Part shown: positions 1-10,637 of the stretch, in pieces
Layout of the letters: every line of letters begins with the position of its first letter
Position numbering within the stretch: position 1 is the stretch's first letter
Position numbers and translations under genes: made by a program
The notes under the pieces: generated by a model
The model's input: the letters and a program-made list of their open reading frames with translations, nothing else
Databases searched by the model: none
What the model was told of the DNA's origin: nothing
NCBI GenBank assembly: GCA_018824085.1
Contig: JAHJHI010000005.1
Coordinates: forward strand, 1 to 64,000
DNA length: 64,000 nucleotides
Source: Gammaproteobacteria bacterium
GTDB taxonomy: Bacteria > Pseudomonadota > Gammaproteobacteria > Burkholderiales > Rhodocyclaceae
Direction: 5' to 3'

Positions 1-106
1 CCTGTTGATTCAGCAGGCCGAGCGCGCACCATGGTCGCAGCCTCTTCAGAGGCTCGGGCGCTACATCGAGAATCCTTCGTCCAAGCGTGGGCGAACAATA
101 GGGTCC

Positions 107-805
107 TCAGGCCGCTGCGCAGCTGAGGGCGCCGAGCGTATCGCGCACGTGTCTTACGGCGTCTGCGTCCAGCCCCTGCGCCCTCGCCTGCCCGCTGCAC
201 AGCGCGCCACGGAAGCCCAGGTAGTCGGGGTTCAGCCGTGCGAGCGACTCGATGTGGGCCACCCGCAGCGAGCCGGCGAGTCCGCACAGCAGCTTGCGGG
301 CGCGGGCACGTTCGACGAAGGCGGCGAGCCACTCGGTGCCGGCGACGTCGGGCAGGCTGTGGCCGGTTTTCAGCGCGGTGTCGACCATGACGCCGTCGAA
401 GCCTGCGTCGGCCACTGCGTCGACGAGCTCGGGCGGCGGGGCGAGGTCGGCGAACATGACGGCGATGCGGCGCGCACCGCCCGGCGGGCGCAGGCCGGCG
501 AACACGGCAGCGTAGTCCCGGCCGCCCTGCTCCCATTGCGGCGGAAACAGACCCGCCTTGACGTAGTCGACGCCGGTGGCGGCGATGCAGGCCATGGCGG
601 CCTGCACGGCGGCGGCGTCCGGCTCGATGTTGCCGGCGGTGGCGCTGGTGAGCGTGCGCCCGGCGACGAAGGCGACGACGTCGCGGATGACGTCGACCGG
701 CAGCGCGCCGAGCGCACCGTCGGCCGGTTGTTTGAGGTCGATCAGGTCAACCCCGGCGTCGAGCACGATGCGCGCCTCTTCGAGGTCGCGCACGCTGGCG
801 AGCAT
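107..805 (-). CDS. mfnB: (5-formylfuran-3-yl)methyl phosphate synthase, MfnB family
   Basis: The protein (232 aa) matches the MfnB/DUF556 family. In methanogens this enzyme condenses two glyceraldehyde-3-phosphates into the furan precursor of methanofuran. Homologues sit in the H4MPT/methanofuran gene clusters of methylotrophic bacteria. Seen: the family-like N-terminus MLASVRDLEEA followed by DLIDLKQPADGALGAL, whose lysine fits the Schiff-base region, then DYVKAGLF in the middle and DYLGFRGALC near the end. I chose the ATG at 805 because the homology begins there and it lies five bases after the stop of the DUF447 gene; the longer frame has no family features. It is the last gene of a five-gene minus-strand cluster. 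Product family is firm; participation in methanofuran synthesis here is inference from context. Confidence 0.88.
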   Translation of the reverse strand: MLASVRDLEEARIVLDAGVDLIDLKQPADGALGALPVDVIRDVVAFVAGRTLTSATAGNIEPDAAAVQAAMACIAATGVDYVKAGLFPPQWEQGGRDYAAVFAGLRPPGGARRIAVMFADLAPPPELVDAVADAGFDGVMVDTALKTGHSLPDVAGTEWLAAFVERARARKLLCGLAGSLRVAHIESLARLNPDYLGFRGALCSGQARAQGLDADAVRHVRDTLGALSCAAA

Positions 806-810
806 GCGGA

Positions 811-1374
811 TCAAGGCTGCACTCCGGCACGATGCGCGTCGATGCGCTCGATCAGCCAGCCCCACGCTTCACGCTCGGCAGGGCCGGCCGTCTTGTCGAT
901 GGCGATCTGAAGATAGGCCAGTTCGGCGTCGATCTTTTCCATCGGCAGCATGTGCAGGCGGCTGACCAGAATGGCGCCTTCAACCACTGCAGAGCGCGCG
1001 CGGTTGAAGCCGGGAAAGCTGCCGTGGACCTCTTCATGAACGGTGCGGCAGAACAGGCGCGGACGCACCTCGTCCTCTTCGACCTCAACCAGTTCCAGCT
1101 CGCGGTGGGCAAGGCTTGCCGCCAGCCGCGCGCAGCCGATCTTCACGGCCGGGCAGACGGGCCAGTCGCGCCGCCCGGTCAGCGCACCGGCGAACACGCG
1201 CACGTCGTCGGTGAAATTGACCACCGCGATGCGCGTGGCGAGCACGTTGTCCAGCGTTCCGGACGGACGGAACGGCGACAGTACGGTCAGGCCGCGCTCC
1301 TCGCGGATGCCCAGCGGCGTGATGTGCGTGCGGCCCTGCACGTCGACGGTCGTCAGTATGGTTTCCCAGATCAT
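811..1374 (-). CDS. DUF447 family protein of the H4MPT cluster
   Basis: The protein (187 aa) begins MIWETILTTVD and reads as a DUF447 family member, a flavin-reductase-like split-barrel protein common in methanogens and in H4MPT-using methylotrophs. No specific reaction is established that I can name. Seen: the N-terminal GRTHITPLGI and VLATRIAVVNFTDDV segments and a conserved FPGFNRARSAVVEGAILVSRL stretch in the second half. The start at 1374 lies two bases after the stop of the upstream dihydropteroate synthase-like gene, so translation is probably coupled. A role in methanopterin or methanofuran cofactor assembly is an inference from its neighbours. Confidence 0.82.
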   Translation of the reverse strand: MIWETILTTVDVQGRTHITPLGIREERGLTVLSPFRPSGTLDNVLATRIAVVNFTDDVRVFAGALTGRRDWPVCPAVKIGCARLAASLAHRELELVEVEEDEVRPRLFCRTVHEEVHGSFPGFNRARSAVVEGAILVSRLHMLPMEKIDAELAYLQIAIDKTAGPAEREAWGWLIERIDAHRAGVQP

Positions 1375-1376
1375 GC

Positions 1377-2870
1377 CTAGTCCTGTGTGTCGTCCGGCGC
1401 GGAAGGCGCGGCCGGATCGGCCGGTGTCGCACCGTCGGCGCCTGCCGCCGGCCGGCGTTTCGTCTTGCGTTGCAATGTGGTGCCGGGCGCGCAGTGCGCC
1501 ATCAGGTCCGGCGTCTTCCGGTCGACGGCCGCGCCCCACTGCAGTTCCTCGTCCTGGGCGTAGCGGCGGCCGAGTTGCCAGGCTATCTGCGCACGCGCCA
1601 GTTCGACGCCGAGATAGAAGGCATGGGCGCCGTCGTCGGCGACATCGAGTTCCGGATAGAGCGCGAACGGGTCGGTATCCACCTGCATGCCGTCACGATT
1701 GTAGACATGGATGCCCTGCGCGCTGAGCTGGATGCGGAAATTCGGGTCGCGCACCGCTGCCGCCATGTCGGCGATCTCTTCCGGCGAGTCTGGAAAGGGG
1801 CGACGCTGGTGCGTCGTCATCAGTTCGTCCGCGTAGTCGCGCGGCAGCGCGTTGTCGTCGCGCGCGGCGAACATGATGCGGCGCGCCCAGTCGGCTTCCT
1901 TCACCGCGCGGCGCGCGTGCGGGCTCACTTCGGTGGCGAGCACGGCGCCCACGCGCAGCTCGGAAATGATGCCGAACAGCAGCGCGTTGATGCCGCTGGT
2001 GTCGGCGTCGGTCAGTTCGGTCAGGTTGCCCACGCCCATCATCATCGGCACGTCGGGGTGGGTGCGCCGCAGCTCGTGGTAGCGCACGATGGACGCGGTG
2101 AATCCGAAGTGGATGGGCTCGATGATCGGGTCGGCGTAGAACGGCTCGCCGCGCGCGCTCATGATGTCGATCGCCTCGCGCAGCGAATCGAGGTCACCCG
2201 GCGTGTCCGGAATCAGGATCGGGATGGCATCGACCTCGTCGGCCACCCACAGCGTGCTCTTCTTCAGGCTCAGCAGGTAGTCGGCGCCAGCATGCGCGCC
2301 GCGGATCAGGTCGTCGGTATTCAGCGAATCCACGCTCACCATGAAGCCTTCGGCCTTGAGCGCGCGAATGCAGTCTTCCATGTGCGGGAAGGGCGTGTCG
2401 GGCAGGCAGCCGATATCGACCACGTCGGCACCGTCGCGCCGGTAGCGGCGCGCGGTGGCGAGCACGGCCTCCACGTCCACCTGCGGCGCGTCCACGATCT
2501 CCGCGAAGATGAGCACGTCGTGGCGGTCCAGCACGCGCTTCTTCGCCTTGCGGCCGAAGTGCAGCGGCAGGTCCTTCACCTCGTCCGGGCCACGCTGCAC
2601 CGGCACGCCGTAGTGCAGCGCCAGCGCATCGAGATCACCGCGGCAGCGGCCGGGCACGATGATGCGGTCCGCGTCGACCGGCACCGGCACCCGGCGGCGG
2701 ATCAGCTCGGCCGTCATCAGCCCGGCGACATTGATGCCGACGTCGAGCACGCTGGGCACGAACGGCAAGGGCTGCATTTCGTCCAGCGTTCGATGCAGGC
2801 TCTTGAGCGCCAGGTGGCCGGTCAGGAAGAGGATGCGCTCGACGGGTCGGGCTGCGGCTTGTTCAGGCAT
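1377..2870 (-). CDS. Dihydropteroate synthase-like protein (DUF6513 plus pterin-binding domain)
   Basis: The protein (497 aa) combines an N-terminal DUF6513-type domain (from about residue 10, ERILFLTGHLALKSL) with a TIM-barrel resembling dihydropteroate synthase. The barrel contains GADVVDIGCLPDTPF and MVSVDSLNTDDLIRGAHAGADYLLSL, the usual positions of substrate-binding Asp and Asn residues. The family occurs in archaea and in methylotrophs with H4MPT, where it is thought to act in assembly of the pterin-arylamine part of methanopterin. It is much longer than ordinary FolP (about 280 aa). The ATG at 2870 overlaps the end of the flavoprotein gene by 49 bases; no better later start is present. 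The cofactor assignment is inferred. Confidence 0.82.
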   Translation of the reverse strand: MPEQAAARPVERILFLTGHLALKSLHRTLDEMQPLPFVPSVLDVGINVAGLMTAELIRRRVPVPVDADRIIVPGRCRGDLDALALHYGVPVQRGPDEVKDLPLHFGRKAKKRVLDRHDVLIFAEIVDAPQVDVEAVLATARRYRRDGADVVDIGCLPDTPFPHMEDCIRALKAEGFMVSVDSLNTDDLIRGAHAGADYLLSLKKSTLWVADEVDAIPILIPDTPGDLDSLREAIDIMSARGEPFYADPIIEPIHFGFTASIVRYHELRRTHPDVPMMMGVGNLTELTDADTSGINALLFGIISELRVGAVLATEVSPHARRAVKEADWARRIMFAARDDNALPRDYADELMTTHQRRPFPDSPEEIADMAAAVRDPNFRIQLSAQGIHVYNRDGMQVDTDPFALYPELDVADDGAHAFYLGVELARAQIAWQLGRRYAQDEELQWGAAVDRKTPDLMAHCAPGTTLQRKTKRRPAAGADGATPADPAAPSAPDDTQD

Positions 2871-3431
2871 GCCAGTCTTTGGTTGAGCGCAGCGTTGAGC
2901 GCCTCCACGCTTTCCACCACGGTGACACCCTCGAACGTGGCCAGGCGGGCCGTGTGTTCGAGGTCGATGGCGCGCGGATAGAGCGTGACCCATTCACTGG
3001 GCGACTCGGTAACCACCACCGGCTCGCTGTCGCAAGCGAACACGATGACGGGAATGCGCAGCTTGCCCGCCTGCGCGACGATGTTCGTGACCAGCGAGTC
3101 GGAGATGCCGAGCGCGCACTTGGCGACAGTGTTCGACGTGGCCGGCGCAACCACCACGGTGTGATATTGCCCCTGATAGAACAGGCCGACCGGCGCCGCG
3201 CTTGCGGTGTTGTCACGGAAGATGCGGTAGCGCTTCTTCATGTCGGCCAGCGGGTAGCCGTACATGTTCAGCACTTCCTCCCCGGCGCGCGTCATGAACA
3301 GGTCGATGCCCGACAGCGTGTCGGCCAGCTGCAGCGACTCTTTCAGGAAGTGGCCGGAGCCGGTCAGGCCCCAGGCGATGCGCGCCCCGGGCAGGACTTC
3401 GGCTTCGTCGGGAATGTCGTTGAAACGCGGA

Positions 3432-3442
<11 letters not shown>
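2822..3442 (-). CDS. Archaeoflavoprotein AfpA/DmrB-like flavoprotein
   Basis: The protein (206 aa) is a Dfp/HFCD-fold flavoprotein. It shows an N-terminal IAWGLTGSGHFLKES nucleotide-binding loop, then VVVAPATSNTVAKCALGISDSLVTN, the typical PATxNTxAK flavin-contact motif. This form matches the AfpA/DmrB group. DmrB in methanogens reduces dihydromethanopterin to H4MPT, and a homologue is a usual member of H4MPT clusters in proteobacteria. Its start overlaps the end of the sigma-54 regulator gene by 11 bases and its end overlaps the next gene. The reductase role is a family-based inference, since related proteins may be decarboxylases of other substrates. Confidence 0.8.
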
Positions 3443-5411
<1,969 letters not shown>

Positions 5412-5548
5412 GAATTCGGGCCTAAGGTGCCGGGCCCCGGAAGAGTGCGCCGCAGCCAGCCGGCGCATCTGTCCGCAAGCCTTGCAGGTCGCGGGGAAAA
5501 GCGCTGAATGGTATCACCCGCGCGCCGCCGCCCGCCAGCGCAGGCGCG

Positions 5549-6358
5549 CTAGTCGTAGATGTCGGTCGACATCGCGCCGGCACTGGCGCCCGAGGCGAGC
5601 AGATGCGCCACGGCGAGCCGCTGCTTGCGGAAAACCGCCCAGTACAGCGCGCTGAATCCGCCGCGGTCGAGCTCGTCCGGGTCGAAGCCGGCCGAAATGA
5701 GCTGGTCGAGTATCTTCACGTGCCCGAGCGAAGCAGCCAGGGACAGTGCGTGCCGTCCCAGTTCGCGGTCCACCGGGCGCCAGTCCGGGCGGTGGCGCAA
5801 CAGCACGGCCACCACGTCGCTGCGGTCCAGCATGACGGCGTCGATCAACGGCACGTGGCCGTTCGCGCTCTTCGCATCGACGTCGGCGCCGGCGCGCAAC
5901 AGCAGTGTGGCCACACCGGCGTGGCCGGCGAGCGCGGCCGCTCCCAGCGGCGTGAAGCCCGAACTGCCTTTGCGGTCCGGATGGGCGCCCGCCTTGAGCA
6001 GCGCGCGCACCACTTCCGTCTGCCCCGCTGCCGCCGCGTGAGTCAGCACGCTGTCGCCCCACACGTCGCGCACATTGGCCTGCGCACCCGCCTCGAGCAG
6101 CCGGGTCACCTTGCTCCATTCGCCGCGCCGCGCCGCCGACAGCAGCGCGAAATCGCCCACTCCGTAATCGCGCGGCCCCAGGGCATCGCCGGTGCGGCGC
6201 ATGTCCGCATACTCCAGCGGCGTGGCCGGCACGGCCGCGCGCGCGCGGGCCGGTTCGGCGATGACGCCCTGCCACTCCGGCGGCAGTTCCTGCGCCACGG
6301 CCATGGCACTGGCCAGCGCGAGCGACGCGCACAAGGTACGTTGGATCCGATGCTTCAT
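5549..6358 (-). CDS. Exported ankyrin repeat protein
   Basis: The protein (269 aa) has a signal peptide (MKHRIQRTLCASLALASAMAVAQ) and then about five ankyrin repeats between residues 75 and 260, with typical units such as GDSVLTHAAAAGQTEVVRALLKAG and GFTPLGAAALAGHAGVATLLL. It is probably periplasmic and a protein-protein interaction module; the partner is unknown. The ATG at 6358 overlaps the stop of the EpsA regulator gene as ATGA, so the two are translationally coupled. An in-frame ATG four codons upstream is possible but less likely. The repeats support the fold strongly; nothing shows a specific function. Confidence 0.85.
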   Translation of the reverse strand: MKHRIQRTLCASLALASAMAVAQELPPEWQGVIAEPARARAAVPATPLEYADMRRTGDALGPRDYGVGDFALLSAARRGEWSKVTRLLEAGAQANVRDVWGDSVLTHAAAAGQTEVVRALLKAGAHPDRKGSSGFTPLGAAALAGHAGVATLLLRAGADVDAKSANGHVPLIDAVMLDRSDVVAVLLRHRPDWRPVDRELGRHALSLAASLGHVKILDQLISAGFDPDELDRGGFSALYWAVFRKQRLAVAHLLASGASAGAMSTDIYD

Positions 6359-7152
6359 GACATTTCCCACACGGCTTCTCCGCCGCTTTCGTGCGCCCGC
6401 AACGCGGCCAGCCGGGCGACTGCCTGGGCGCGGTTGGTCACGTTGAGCTTGCGCAGGATTTTCTGGATATGGTTCTTCACGGTCAGCGGACTGATGTCGA
6501 GAATCTGTCCGATCTCCTGATTGGTCTTGCCTTCACGCACCCATTCGAGCACCTGCAGTTCGCGCGCGCTCAGCGTGACCGGCATCGCGGTGCGTCCGGT
6601 CGAGCGCTCGCCGGACTCCGCCCGCTCGAATTCGGTGATGCGCAGCAGGGCGAGGTGCAGATTCGGCATGAGCAACTCGATGCGCTGCACGTCGTGATCC
6701 TTGGGCACCGCCGGCAGGCCGAGCAGAGCAAAGAACGTCGATTGTTCGCCGCGCGCCTCGCGGCAACCATGAGCCAGCGTGTGCTCCACGCCGATCTCGC
6801 GCAGCAGCGACGCCGACGATCCTTTCGAGCGTATGCCCGCGCCCCGCACCAGCGGTTCGCGCGCACCATCGCGCCAGTCGCTGATCAGCCGGCCGATCAG
6901 GCCCGACTTCGGATCGGTCAGCCGGTTCTCCGCCTCCGGCGCCAGCACCGATCGCGAAAACACCGACGCCTGATAGCTGCCGCGATCGAGGTCGCCACAG
7001 GCGCACAGCAAGGTTTCGTGCGGCAGGAAAGTCTGCAGCGACCCCTGCGCCCAGAGAAAGAACTGGAAGCGTTTCACGACCCGGATCGATGTCTCGATCG
7101 TGAACAGCAATAGCTGCACGTCGAGCTGTTCCTGCGCGAGCGGATCTTTCAT
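6355..7152 (-). CDS. epsA: LuxR-type regulator EpsA (PEP-CTERM/exosortase associated)
   Basis: The protein (265 aa) has a C-terminal LuxR helix-turn-helix (LSARELQVLEWVREGKTNQEI, then DISPLTVKNHIQKILRKL) and an N-terminal domain with RFQFFLWAQGSLQTFLPHE, characteristic of EpsA regulators that accompany exosortase/PEP-CTERM and exopolysaccharide loci in betaproteobacteria. It lacks an obvious autoinducer-binding domain. The start at 7152 was chosen because conserved sequence begins there. It is followed by the ankyrin gene with a 4-base overlap and preceded, on the same strand, by a PEP-CTERM gene. Control of the PEP-CTERM or exopolysaccharide genes elsewhere in the window is plausible but not shown. 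Confidence 0.85.
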   Translation of the reverse strand: MKDPLAQEQLDVQLLLFTIETSIRVVKRFQFFLWAQGSLQTFLPHETLLCACGDLDRGSYQASVFSRSVLAPEAENRLTDPKSGLIGRLISDWRDGAREPLVRGAGIRSKGSSASLLREIGVEHTLAHGCREARGEQSTFFALLGLPAVPKDHDVQRIELLMPNLHLALLRITEFERAESGERSTGRTAMPVTLSARELQVLEWVREGKTNQEIGQILDISPLTVKNHIQKILRKLNVTNRAQAVARLAALRAHESGGEAVWEMS

Positions 7153-7229
7153 GGGACGCGGGGGCTGGGTGCGGCCGTACGGCCTTGTTTTTTTACATCG
7201 GACCCGCCCGGACAGACAGCCCGCGCGGA

Positions 7230-7264
7230 GCGCCTGTCGCCACGACGGATGCGGCGACAGGCGC
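7230..7264. terminator. Perfect 12-bp inverted repeat, possible terminator
   Basis: GCGCCTGTCGCC at 7230-7241 pairs perfectly with GGCGACAGGCGC at 7253-7264 around an 11-base loop. It lies between the stop of the PEP-CTERM gene and the start of epsA, both minus strand. No U-tract follows on either strand, so it may instead be an attenuator, an RNA processing site or a protein-binding palindrome. Confidence 0.45.
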
Positions 7265-7324
7265 AAATTGTTGCAAGACTTTATTTCAGGGTGGTTACCC
7301 CGCCGCGCCCCGGTGCGCGTGTCT

Positions 7325-7999
7325 TCAGCCCATGCGGCGGCGCACGATCAGGCCCGACATGCCAAGACCGGCCAGCAGCATGCCGTAGCTCGACGCTTCC
7401 GGCACGGCGGAGACCGCCACGCCATTGACCGCGACGAGATCAAAACGCAGCGTTCCCGTCGTTCCGTAGTTGCTGGTGGAGCGGGCGGCGGCGTAGCCAC
7501 CGTCCTCGAACGCGGTCACGACGCGGAAACCGAAGTTCGCGTTGTTGCCAGCGCCGGCGACGCCGGACAGATCGAAAGAGCGGCTGTTCCACTGGTCGCC
7601 GGCCGTCGCGGCAACGGTGCCCAGCTCGTGGAAGCTGCTGCCATCCAGCGTGTACTGGAAGGCTACGCTGCGCGACGAGGTGTTGGAATTGCGCAGATCG
7701 AAGGACACGATCAAATCCTGATAGCCGACGGTCGACACATCGAAGCGCACGCCGGCGCTGCGGTCGGCCGTGCCCTGCGCGGGGTAGCCCGTCGTCTGGA
7801 ACGCGACGTTGCCGGCACCCGCATCCGCCGGACTGCCCGCGTTGAAGCCGGGATGGGTCGCGCCGCCGATGAGGCTCAGCACGCCGCGTCCGGCATCGAC
7901 GACGGCGTTCCGGTCATTGAAGTCCCACAGCGCGACGTTGTCGGCGCGGGCGGCACCGGCAGCAAGCAGTGCCGCGGCCAGGACGGTGATGCGAAACAT
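7325..7999 (-). CDS. PEP-CTERM sorting domain protein
   Basis: The protein (224 aa) has a signal peptide (MFRITVLAAALLAAGAARA), a beta-rich middle with many Gly, Asn and Ser residues, and a C-terminal sorting signal: VPEASSYGMLLAGLGM, a short membrane segment and a terminal RRRMG. Such proteins are cut and sorted by an exosortase (EpsH/XrtB family) and often relate to exopolysaccharide or biofilm. The ATG at 7999 has an upstream GGAG. The middle domain resembles exported adhesin-like jelly-roll domains, but I cannot name its ligand. No exosortase gene lies in this window. Confidence 0.88.
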   Translation of the reverse strand: MFRITVLAAALLAAGAARADNVALWDFNDRNAVVDAGRGVLSLIGGATHPGFNAGSPADAGAGNVAFQTTGYPAQGTADRSAGVRFDVSTVGYQDLIVSFDLRNSNTSSRSVAFQYTLDGSSFHELGTVAATAGDQWNSRSFDLSGVAGAGNNANFGFRVVTAFEDGGYAAARSTSNYGTTGTLRFDLVAVNGVAVSAVPEASSYGMLLAGLGMSGLIVRRRMG

Positions 8000-8108
8000 G
8001 AAAGCTCCGTTCAAGGTCGGGATTCGATGTGCTGACGATACGGCCCGACCATTACCCGATTTTGACAATGTCATGCCACTCCCATGAGCCGAACGGATCA
8101 TTGCCGGA

Positions 8109-9023
8109 CTAAAGCTCCCCCGCGCGGCCGACCTGCACGCCCTGTTCGTGCCGCCAGCGACGCGCCAGCAGCGCCGACAGGATTTCGCCCCAGCGGCTGA
8201 ATACGAAGAAATGCCCTTCGCCGGCGAGCAGCCGCACACTGGCCTGCGGAAACAGGAAGGCGAGACGGCTGGCGCAGTCCGCCGGCACGATGCGGTCGTC
8301 GCAGCCCTGGACGATTTCCACCGCGCCGGGATAGTCGTGCAACGCCAGTTTCCAGTCCGACGCGGCGATGGCGAGATCGCGCACGATGGCGGCCGTGCCC
8401 TGGCAGGCGGCGCGCGGCAGGTCGTCGAAGAACATGTCGCTCACTTCGGCTCGCGCCAGTTCGCGCCGATCGGATTCGCCGACCATCGTTCGCATCGCCG
8501 CGATGTACAGCCGCGGCCACAGGGATGCGATGACGGCCAGCGGCTCCATGAACCAGCGGGCCAGAACCGGCGAGCGTACCGACATGCGCACCATCGCCGA
8601 TTCGAACGGATGCAGCAGCGGCTCGCCGACGCGCACGCCGTAGCCGGGCGACACGCCGCTGACCAGCACCAGGCGCGACACGCGCCCGCCGAACTCCGCA
8701 ACCAGCGCACACGCGAAGGGCGCGCCGCCCGACACGCCGCCGACCGCGAAATCGCCGAGCGCGAGATGTTCGACCAGCGCAACCATGTCGGTGCGCCACT
8801 GCGCCAGGCCCCAGCCGCGCATGCTGTCCGACAGGCCGTAGCCTGCGCGATCCGGCACGATGAGCCGGGCGTGACGCTCCGTGGTCAGCGCGTCGAAGGG
8901 CGGCACCTGGCGCCGTGATCCGGGAACGCCGTGGCACAGGATGACCGGATAGCCGAACGGATCGCCGTACTCCGCCCAGGCGAGATCCCGCCCGTCCGGC
9001 AGACGCATGCTGTGTTCATCCAT
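8109..9023 (-). CDS. Alpha/beta hydrolase
   Basis: The protein (304 aa) is an alpha/beta-hydrolase fold enzyme of the proline-iminopeptidase/haloperoxidase-like type. Seen: the oxyanion-hole HGVPGSRRQ near residue 31, PDRAGYGLSDS near 57-67, the nucleophile elbow GGVSGGAP with Ser98, the acid segment GCDDRIVP and the catalytic His in GEGHFF. The triad is complete, so it should be active. No signal peptide is present, implying a cytoplasmic enzyme. The substrate is unknown. It is a stand-alone gene with about 108 bases to the next gene downstream. Confidence 0.88.
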   Translation of the reverse strand: MDEHSMRLPDGRDLAWAEYGDPFGYPVILCHGVPGSRRQVPPFDALTTERHARLIVPDRAGYGLSDSMRGWGLAQWRTDMVALVEHLALGDFAVGGVSGGAPFACALVAEFGGRVSRLVLVSGVSPGYGVRVGEPLLHPFESAMVRMSVRSPVLARWFMEPLAVIASLWPRLYIAAMRTMVGESDRRELARAEVSDMFFDDLPRAACQGTAAIVRDLAIAASDWKLALHDYPGAVEIVQGCDDRIVPADCASRLAFLFPQASVRLLAGEGHFFVFSRWGEILSALLARRWRHEQGVQVGRAGEL

Positions 9024-9108
9024 ACCTCACGGAAACGGACATCGCTCCGCCTCATGACATCAAGATCAATGGACAGAGTCTGAGCGCCCAATATTTCAGC
9101 GTCGGGTC

Positions 9109-9134
9109 AAAAAAAACCCGCCGGATGGCGGGTT
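9109..9134 (-). terminator. Rho-independent terminator of the YVTN gene
   Basis: On the minus strand an 8-bp stem AACCCGCC / GGCGGGTT with a 4-base loop (9115-9134) is followed by eight U residues (complement of the A-run 9109-9116). It sits 30 bases after the stop of the beta-propeller gene. Confidence 0.92.
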
Positions 9135-9164
9135 CGGGAACGGACGGGCGAAAACCCGCGGGGG

Positions 9165-10286
9165 TCAGGGCTGGTCCAGGCTGCCCATCGCACGCGGATA
9201 GGTGACCACGCCCCAGGGCAGCTTCTTGTCGGAAATGCGCTTCGTCACTTCGAGCTTTTCCGCGTCGATCACCAGCACCGCGTCGGAGCGGCCGCAGGCG
9301 ATCAGGATCTGCTTGTCGTCCGGCGTGAAGGTGAAGTGCCAGCAGCGGTCGGCGTTCAGCGGCACGTCCTTGATCTTCTCGAACGTCCTGGCGTCGAACA
9401 CTTCCAGCGCCTTGGCGCGCGCGGTCGCGACAAACAGCCGCTCGCCCTTGCGGTCGAACGCAACGCCGTACGGCGTCTCGCCCGTCGGCACCGCCTTCAG
9501 CGGATTGAGCTGGCCGTCCAGCACGAGGAAGCTGTTGCCGAATTCGAGCGTCGCGACGAAGGTCTTGCCATCCGGCGACAGCTTGATGCCGCGCGGACGC
9601 GCACCGTACTTCTCCGTGTGCACCTGCTTGATCAGCCTGCCGGTCGCGATGTCGTGCAGCGTGAGCGTGTTGTCGGCTTCGTTGGTCACCACCAGGCTCT
9701 TGCCGTCAGCGGTGAATTCGATGCCTTCCGTCTCCGGGCCGCCGACGATGTTGCGGATGACCTTGCCCTGCTTCAGGTCTACCACAGCGACCTGTGCCGG
9801 CTCCTTGTTCTCGTCGTCATCGTCATCGTGGCCCTCGTGGCCATGACCGCCTTCCTTCTTGTCATCGCCCTTCTTCTTGTCATCGTGGCCCTTGGCGCCC
9901 GGTTTGGGCGGCGGGCCCATGGTCGAGGTCGGCTCGAAGGACACGAAGGCCATGCCGTCGCGCACGCGGACGAATTCCGGGTTCTTGCCGACCTTGACGC
10001 GGCTCGTCACCTTGCCGGTGCGGGTATCGATCAGAGCGATGTCGCCGGTTTCGCGCACCGCGACGATCAGCGTCCTGCCGTCATCCGTCACTCCGAGTCC
10101 GCGCGGCGTCTTGCCGCCGACGCCGAACTCTCCGGTGACCTTCATCGTCGCCAGATCAATGGTGGAAATGCCGCCCTTCTGGTTGCTGACATAGGCCGTT
10201 CCCTGGGCATGAACCAGACCGGCGCCGGCAAACATCGAAAACATTGCAGCCGACAGCAGGCCACGAACTGCGGACTTCACTTGCAT
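9165..10286 (-). CDS. Exported YVTN-type beta-propeller protein (PQQ-catabolism associated type)
   Basis: The protein (373 aa) has a signal peptide ending GAGLVHAQ and a series of beta-propeller blades (AYVSNQKGGISTIDL, GLGVTDDGRTLIVAV, IEFTADGKSLVVTNEADNTL, IKLSPDGKTFVATL, VAFDRKGERLFVATARAKAL). It resembles periplasmic propellers found next to PQQ-dependent alcohol oxidation genes. Unusual: an inserted charged linker at about residues 120-160, rich in Lys, Asp, His and Gly (KKKGDDKKEGGHGHEGHDDD), which could bind metal. The ATG at 10286 has a perfect AAGGAGG ribosome site. No PQQ dehydrogenase is in the window, so the link to alcohol oxidation is by family only. Confidence 0.82.
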   Translation of the reverse strand: MQVKSAVRGLLSAAMFSMFAGAGLVHAQGTAYVSNQKGGISTIDLATMKVTGEFGVGGKTPRGLGVTDDGRTLIVAVRETGDIALIDTRTGKVTSRVKVGKNPEFVRVRDGMAFVSFEPTSTMGPPPKPGAKGHDDKKKGDDKKEGGHGHEGHDDDDDENKEPAQVAVVDLKQGKVIRNIVGGPETEGIEFTADGKSLVVTNEADNTLTLHDIATGRLIKQVHTEKYGARPRGIKLSPDGKTFVATLEFGNSFLVLDGQLNPLKAVPTGETPYGVAFDRKGERLFVATARAKALEVFDARTFEKIKDVPLNADRCWHFTFTPDDKQILIACGRSDAVLVIDAEKLEVTKRISDKKLPWGVVTYPRAMGSLDQP

Positions 10287-10637
10287 GGGGATCCTCCTTC
10301 TTGTTTGATCGAACCGCCTGCGCACAGTGGCGGGCGCACGCTGCCGGCATGAACAACGCACCGGCACGCCGGCGCGTGCACACCGGCGCGGCGGCGGTTC
10401 CTTTTGTGTGCCGAACTTGCAGCGACGCAGTATAGAGACCTTGCGCGCGCCGACAGTTCAGGAATTCCGCCAATCGGACGCCGCGGCACAACGGAAAAAT
10501 TCCCGCATCCTGCGGGCGGAACTCACTCGGCACGGCGACAGGATGCATTGTCCGGGGGCGGGTTGAACAAGGGAAAACATCCCGCCCGTCCGCGCCGGTA
10601 CAATGCCGGGTTTTCCGCAATCCGGGCCCGACACATC
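10287..10637. other. Divergent intergenic region upstream of prfB and the YVTN gene
   Basis: About 350 bases separate two divergent genes and should hold both promoters. The part near 10310-10400 is very GC-rich with GC palindromes, whereas 10400-10500 is more mixed. I see no open frame with coding character and no convincing -35/-10 pair. Confidence 0.5.

Noticed and set aside
5-106. RNA gene or feature at the start of the window
   Set aside because: There is only a short hairpin (GCCTC/GAGGC near 41-54); no tRNA arms or coding sign could be supported.
1470-2981. Long plus-strand open frame of 503 codons opposite the dihydropteroate synthase-like gene
   Set aside because: It is the antisense shadow of a well-supported gene in very GC-rich DNA; its translation is rich in His, Arg, Val and Gln and shows no domain.
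8000-8108. Sigma-54 promoter upstream of the first PEP-CTERM gene
   Set aside because: The minus strand has TGGCATGACATTGTC, which has the -24 half but not the proper TTGC -12 half; too weak to list.
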